In this document: positions 60,475 through 64,000 of the stretch, one piece after another
How positions within the stretch are numbered: position 1 is the stretch's first letter
How the letters are laid out: every line of letters begins with the position of its first letter
Assembly: GCF_963924675.1 (NCBI RefSeq)
Contig: NC_089220.1
Span: 56,058,639 to 56,122,638, forward strand
From: Phocoena phocoena
Lineage: Eukaryota; Chordata; Mammalia; Artiodactyla; Phocoenidae
DNA: 64,000 bases
Direction of reading: 5' to 3'
Notes under the pieces: model-generated
Seen by the model: the letters and a program-made list of their open reading frames with translations, nothing else
Told to the model about the DNA's origin: nothing
Database searches by the model: none
Made by a program: the position numbers and the translations under genes

Positions 60475-62565
60475 TCAAAATGGAGACATAGGAGCCTCCT
60501 GAACTCACCTTCTACCACAGATATATCAAATCTACAGGTATACATAGAGCAATTACCCCTGAAAGAAATCCAGAAACTAGCTGAGTGACTCCTGCACATT
60601 GGGCTAAGGAGAAAATCCCCATATTACCTACATCAAAATGGGGCTGACTGCAATCCTAACCAATAACAGTGAACTATCAGAGAGAGAAATTAAGAAGAAA
60701 ATTCATTTACAGTATCATCAAAAAGAATAAAATATTTAGGAATAAATTTAACAAAGGAAGTGAAAGATCTGTACACAAAAAGCTATAAAACATTAATGAA
60801 ATAAATTGAAGAAGACACAATTAAACAGAAATATAAACTGTACTCATAGATTGGAAGAATGAATATTGTTAAAATGTCCATCTTATCCAAAGTGATCTAC
60901 AGATTCAGTGCAATTCCTATCAAAATTCCAAAGCCATTTTTAACAGAAATAGAAAAAGAAATCCTAAAATTTGTTTGGAATCACAGTAGACCCTGAAAAA
61001 CCAAAGCAAACTCTAGGAAGAACAAAGCTGGAGGGATCACACTTACTGATTTCAAAATGTGTTACAAAGCTATAATCATCAAAATAATATGGCATTTGTA
61101 TAAAAGCAGACACTTAGATGAGTAGAACAGAATAGAAAGCCCAGAATTAAACCCATGAATATATGGTCAATTAATTTACAATAAAGGAACCAAGAATATA
61201 CAGAATTGTTTATTCTATATACTATTCTGAATAGTCTCTTAAATGAAAGAATAGTCTCTTAAATAAATGTTGTTGGGAAAACTGAACAGCCATAAACAAA
61301 AGAATGAAACTGGACCCCTATTTCACACTATACACAAAAATCAACTTAACATGGATTAAAGACACAAATTTAAGACTTGAAGGTGTAAAGCTTCTGGAAG
61401 AAAATGTAGGGGGTGTTGGCAATGATTTTTTTTTTTTTTTTGATTTTGCACCAAAAGGGAAGACAACAAAAGCAAAAAAAAAAAACCAAGTAGGACTACA
61501 TCAAAATAAAATGCTTCTGCACAACAAAGGAAACCATCAACTAAATAAAATGCAACCTACAGAATGGGAGAAAACAATTGCTAATCATATATCTGATAAG
61601 GGGTTAATATCCAAAATATATAAAAACTCATGCAATCTAATAGCCAAAAAACAAACAATCCGATTAAAACATGAGCAGAGAAACTGAATAAACGTTTTCC
61701 AAAGAAGACATACAAATGGCCAAAAGGTACGTGAAAAGGTGCTCAACATCACTATGGTAATCTTTAAAGAAGTGCAAATCAAAACCGCAGTGACCTCACA
61801 CTTGTTAGCATGGCTATCATCAAACTAAATACAAGAGATAACAAGCGTTGGTGAGAATGTAGAGAAAGGGAACCCTTGTACACTGTTGGTGGGATTGTAA
61901 ATTGGTGCTGCCACTATAGGAAGCAGTATGTACGTTCCTCAAAAAATTAAAAATAGAACCATCATATGATCCAGCTATTCCACTTCTGGTATATATCCAA
62001 AGGGAATGAAAATAGAATATAGAAGACATGAGTACGTTTCCATGTTCATTGCAGCATTATGCACTGAGAAATCTTACTCAGCCATGAGAAAGAAGCAAAT
62101 TTGGCAATTTCCTACAAAGTGGGTGAACCTTGAGGGCTATTATGCTAAGCAAAATAAGTCACCCAGAGAAAGATAGATACTACATCTTAGTTATATATGG
62201 AATTTTTTTTAAAAGTCAAACGCTTAGAAACAGAAAGTAGAAAAGTCGTTGCTAAGGGCTGGTGTGCGGGGGAAATAGGAAGAGTTTGATAAAGGGTGTA
62301 AACTATTAGTGTCAGACCAATAAGATTTGAGGATATAATGTCTAGCATAGTGATGTAGTTGATAACACTGTATGGTATAATTGAAATTTGCTAGGAAAGT
62401 AGAACTTAAATGTTTACACATATATATATGACATAATAAGTATGTAATTACCTAGATGAAAGACACGCTTTCACAATGTATGTGTTTATCAAAACATTAC
62501 AATGTGCACTTAAAATAATCTTACAATTTTATTTGTCAGTTACACTTCACTAAAGCTAACAAATT
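60475..62565 (+). mobile_element. L1 with 5' UTR joined to late ORF2
   Basis: 60485-60640 resembles the L1 5' UTR start (compare the minus strand below 37083): aaatggagacataggagcctc, then accacagatatatcaaatct. At about 60650 it passes straight into the second half of ORF2 (tatcagagagagaaattaag), with no ORF1, endonuclease or RT fingers. ORF2 continues broken to about 62100; an open piece is 61304-61687 (127 codons). The 3' UTR ends near 62565 without an A tail. Confidence 0.8.
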
Positions 62566-62889
62566 ATCCTTTTGTAGTTCAGGAAAACTAAACTCCAATT
62601 ATGTTATATGTATTGGTGTGCCTGTGTCTAGTAAAAACATTTTTGAATAACAAAAATAACAAAAATAACAAAAATTCCTTACTGACAGAAAATATTCCTA
62701 AACTAAAAAAATTTATTTTATAGATAGTGTTGGATTTTTTACATGATTAATTATTGATATTTTAAAACTATAATGTTTATATTTATGGTACTTCAGATTA
62801 TGAGTAAATATATTTATGAAATTAAACATAATTATTAATTAATGGATTTTTAGCTTCATTATCAATTACTTATGGAGAGATAAAGTTTT
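62566..62889. other. AT-rich with a 9-bp tandem repeat
   Basis: Three copies of ataacaaaa at about 62648-62674. Otherwise AT-rich, with nothing else recognised. Confidence 0.6.
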
Positions 62890-63240
62890 TAAAATCCATA
62901 CCTCTATATAGGAAGACTACCTAGTAATTATGTCAGATAACTCAAATTTAATTTAAAAATTCATTGCACTCTCAATCGAAATAATAATACAATTTCTTAA
63001 GTGATATGATAATCTTTTCAAACTCATATGGAAAGAAAAGTACAATAATATCAAAAATTGATAGAAGATAATAATGAAAGATAGATTGAACTAGCAGAAT
63101 AAATGCATTAGTAACTGTGAAAGGTATAGTATAAGAATGAACAATAGGTGATTTAAACTGAAAAATTATGTAGAATTATGAAGTTAGTTTTGATAAAGAT
63201 GGCATTTATGATAATGAACTAGTCCCCAATTTTGAAGGAA
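62890..63240 (+). mobile_element. Old L1 ORF2 fragment
   Basis: Very diverged L1 order: tcattgcactctcaatcgaa, then aactcatatggaaagaaaag, then gattgaactagcagaataaa. No open frame. Confidence 0.45.
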
Positions 63241-64000
63241 ACAATGTTAGTCACTTACATATAAATATATATATAATATAAAAATATAAAATATAAAAAT
63301 AGATGTATTCAAAAGTCACATATATGTAGACTATATATACACACCTATTTATAGACTATTTTTCTAGCTTATATTATGTGAGTATATAAAGTTTTCCTAA
63401 ATCATTTATATATATTTGAACAGCAAGAAAATAGTTTTGTTTTTTTTTTTTTAACTAAATATGTTTAAGAATCTGCTATGGAGTTTGTTAAAACTGCACA
63501 ATCTCATATGTCACTTCACTGGACCATGCTCTTCTAAGGCTGGGAGCCCAGAGTTCACATATTGTACAAACATCTCTAGCAAATAGAAAGAAAGTGATAT
63601 AGAGCCCATTTTGAAAATTAAAAACATTTATTGAAAAAAGGAGTTGCAGAACAATGGGTATTAAAAGATTCTTTGTGTGTATGTGTTTTTTTGTGTATAT
63701 ATTATAAAATTTTATATCCATAAACACATGGGAAAGACATTCAAAACACACACCACAATGTTACCAGCAGTTAGAATGTTTGAGTGGGGGCTATCATAAT
63801 TTACTTCTTATATAATTTAAACTGCTTGACACTTTTATACAAAAAATCTATTCAAGAAATTGTATGTATTTTTCATTACTTGTATTTCTATTTGATCTGT
63901 TTATTTTTCTTCCTGAGTTTAAAATATCTAGTTACATGCTCCTCTTAAATCTCACAGTTTAGATAAATAATCAAACAAACAAATCTTATTTTTATAAGAT
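63241..64000. other. Very AT-rich window end, no gene recognised
   Basis: TA-rich at 63260-63420, T12 near 63438-63451. The 87-codon minus frame at 63751-63488 has no domain. Confidence 0.5.

Noticed and set aside
1..64000. An undescribed multigene biological system
   Set aside because: No intact gene was found on either strand. All long frames are explained by L1 or SINE sequence or are chance frames, so I cannot support such a claim.

Overview
This is nuclear DNA of a placental mammal, and the repeat content points to a cetacean. Eleven SINEs begin with a (g)ggcttccctgg or gggacttccctgg tRNA-derived head, which is the CHR family of whales, hippos and ruminants. The long L1 copies are of the cetartiodactyl type, and no ruminant BovB or pig PRE-1 was seen. 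The DNA is AT-rich. I found no host gene, exon, tRNA or rRNA gene, CRISPR array or multigene system. The longest reading frames are all L1 ORF1 or ORF2 fragments or readings through SINEs. I read the window as an intergenic or deep intronic repeat landscape. Family names come from sequence recognition, not from a database search.

Layout. 1-2.6 kb: nothing recognised. 2.6-6.3 kb: ancient L1M/HAL1-type LINE (+) lacking ORF2, interrupted by a GC-richer block and a SINE. 7.5-11.0 kb: a 5'-truncated L1 (-) inside an older L1. 11.0-12.9 kb: ERV-L LTR and 5' internal remnant (+). 12.9-14.5 kb: old L1 (-). 16.3-22.0 kb: a long ancient L1M (+) holding a MaLR-type LTR and a Tigger-like DNA transposon. 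22.0-25.7 kb: SINE, MER5-like and L2-like pieces. 25.7-26.4 kb: a short L1 (+) with an apparent 3' transduction. 29.2 kb: MaLR LTR. 31.1-40.1 kb: an old L1 (-) split by a nearly full-length L1 (31317-37083, -) with a 14-bp target-site duplication. 40.8-42.6 kb: SINE and L1M 3' end. 44.9-49.6 kb: a nest in which an old L1M (+) holds a 5'-inverted L1 that itself holds two SINEs, plus two more SINEs in the L1M. 50.4 kb: MER1-like hAT element. 51.0-53.5 kb: HAL1-like head and an ERV-L 3' remnant with a broken dUTPase-like segment. 55.3-59.2 kb: three SINEs, a second inverted L1 and a second DNA transposon. 59.7-60.4 kb: LTR-like block. 60.5-62.6 kb: L1 (+) whose 5' UTR is joined directly to late ORF2. 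The rest is AT-rich.

The elements do not act together as a pathway. What can be read is order of insertion: ancient L1M, L2, MIR, ERV-L and DNA transposons first, then younger L1 copies, then CHR SINEs with clear target duplications and long A tails. The most informative single items are the L1 3' transduction at 25.7-26.4 kb, the twin-priming inversions, the L1 with a frameshift-free ORF1 frame carrying two stops, and a 38-bp triplication inside an old L1.
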